Source of the DNA: Phycisphaerae bacterium
GTDB lineage: Bacteria; Planctomycetota; Phycisphaerae; Phycisphaerales; SM1A02
Length of the DNA stretch: 12,871 nucleotides
Direction of reading: 5' to 3'
Assembly (NCBI GenBank): GCA_002591705.1
Contig: PAAB01000037.1
Coordinates: 1 to 12,871, forward strand
In this document: piece after piece, positions 12,327-12,871 of the stretch
Layout of the letters: each line of letters opens with the position of its first letter
Numbering within the stretch: the first letter of the stretch is position 1
Notes under the pieces: generated by a model
Databases searched by the model: none
What the model saw: only the letters and a program-made list of their open reading frames with translations
Told to the model about the DNA's origin: nothing
Program-made: the position numbers and the translations under genes

Positions 12327-12871
12327 ATGGCGGATATTGGTCACAGAGTACTGGTCACCGGCGGTGCCGGCTTTCTCGGTTCCCATTTGTGCGAGCGACT
12401 GCTTGATCGCGGCCATGCCGTGACCTGTGTCGACAGCTTCCTCACGTCGCAACGGAGGACCATCGCCCATCTGGAGGCGAACGATCGCTTCACGCTCATC
12501 GAGCACGACATCATCGAACCCCTGGACCTCGAGACCGATGCGGTCTTCAACCTCGCCTGTCCGGCCGCCCCCGGCCACTACCAGGCGGAGCCGATGCACA
12601 CCTGGCGTACGTCCGTCTACGGCGTCGACAACATGGTGTCGCTGGCCCGTCGCAACAACGCGCCCATCTTCCACAGTTCCACCAGCGAGGTGTACGGCGA
12701 TCCGGACTGCAGTCCGCAGCCCGAAACCTACCGGGGAAGCGTGAATCCGATCGGTCCCCGGGCCTGCTACGACGAAGGCAAGCGGGCGGCCGAGACGCTG
12801 CTCTTCGATGCGCAACGTCGCGGCGACGTGAACATCAAGGTCGTGCGGATCTTCAACACCTACGGGCCCCG
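12327..12871 (+). CDS. UDP-glucuronate decarboxylase-like NAD-dependent epimerase/dehydratase, 3' end beyond window
   Basis: The first 181 residues of a short-chain dehydrogenase-type sugar-nucleotide enzyme are visible; the frame is open at the right edge. It shows the NAD-binding TGGAGFLGSHLCERLL (11-26), FNLACPAAPGHYQ (74-86), HSSTSEVYGDP (116-126), QPETYRGSVNPIGPRACYDE (131-150) with the catalytic Tyr148 and Lys152 (YDEGK), and VRIFNTYGP (173-181). The order and wording of these motifs match UDP-xylose synthases (UXS), which convert UDP-glucuronate to UDP-xylose for surface polysaccharides, more closely than GalE or RmlB. The ATG at 12327 gives a normal N-terminus. There is no Shine-Dalgarno, and a -10-like element sits immediately upstream. 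It is divergent from anmK. The missing C-terminus could still change the substrate call. Confidence 0.9.
   Translation, partial: MADIGHRVLVTGGAGFLGSHLCERLLDRGHAVTCVDSFLTSQRRTIAHLEANDRFTLIEHDIIEPLDLETDAVFNLACPAAPGHYQAEPMHTWRTSVYGVDNMVSLARRNNAPIFHSSTSEVYGDPDCSPQPETYRGSVNPIGPRACYDEGKRAAETLLFDAQRRGDVNIKVVRIFNTYGP

Noticed and set aside
1..12871. CRISPR array, insertion sequence, integrase or phage module
   Set aside because: No regularly spaced repeats, transposase or integrase motifs, or terminal inverted repeats with target duplications were seen. The tRNA-Asn is followed directly by its terminator, with no integrase gene nearby.

Overview
The window reads as a high-GC bacterial chromosome segment, most likely from the Planctomycetota and probably class Phycisphaerae. 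The taxonomy is inference. It rests on a DUF1573-type secreted protein, a DUF2617-like protein, a Memo-family protein with a long N-terminal extension, and the general style of the proteins. I see no insertion sequence, phage gene, CRISPR array or plasmid gene. Most of the content is housekeeping.

Layout. (1) Positions 1-2581, minus strand: rpmE (ribosomal protein L31, without the zinc-binding cysteines), then a gene-free stretch of about 920 bp, then prfA (release factor 1), then a short-gap downstream gene of unknown function that runs off the left edge. The gene-free stretch carries a G-quadruplex motif, several short palindromes, recurring GCATGCA words and one perfect DnaA-box word. (2) Positions 2757-4343, plus strand: tRNA-Asn(GTT) with a textbook terminator, then a polytopic membrane protein behind its own promoter. 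(3) Positions 4344-6000: a 163-bp spacer rich in hairpins, a minus-strand family-4-like uracil-DNA glycosylase, and a divergent plus-strand DUF2617-like gene. (4) Positions 6001-7652, minus strand: a two-gene operon, Memo-like protein then dtd (D-aminoacyl-tRNA deacylase), coupled by an ATGA overlap. The dtd stop codon abuts the stop of the DUF2617-like gene within one TGATCA. (5) Positions 7897-11188, plus strand: a secreted DUF1573-ankyrin fusion protein with a strong terminator, then an M32 (Taq-type) metallocarboxypeptidase. (6) Positions 11176-12871: anmK (anhydro-N-acetylmuramic acid kinase) on the minus strand, overlapping the carboxypeptidase 3' end by 13 bp, and a divergent UDP-glucuronate decarboxylase-like gene that is cut by the right edge.

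Functional themes are translation (prfA, rpmE, tRNA-Asn, dtd), DNA repair (UDG), peptide and cell-wall recycling (M32 peptidase, anmK) and nucleotide-sugar synthesis (decarboxylase). I found no convincing multi-gene undescribed system. The observations most worth a second look are the DUF1573-ankyrin secreted fusion, the UDG that has lost two of four Fe-S ligands, the Memo protein lacking the family's C-terminal cysteine, the structured gene-free region between rpmE and prfA, and the mutually exclusive hairpins downstream of the UDG gene. Long open frames antisense to real genes are common here because of the high GC content, and I left them out.
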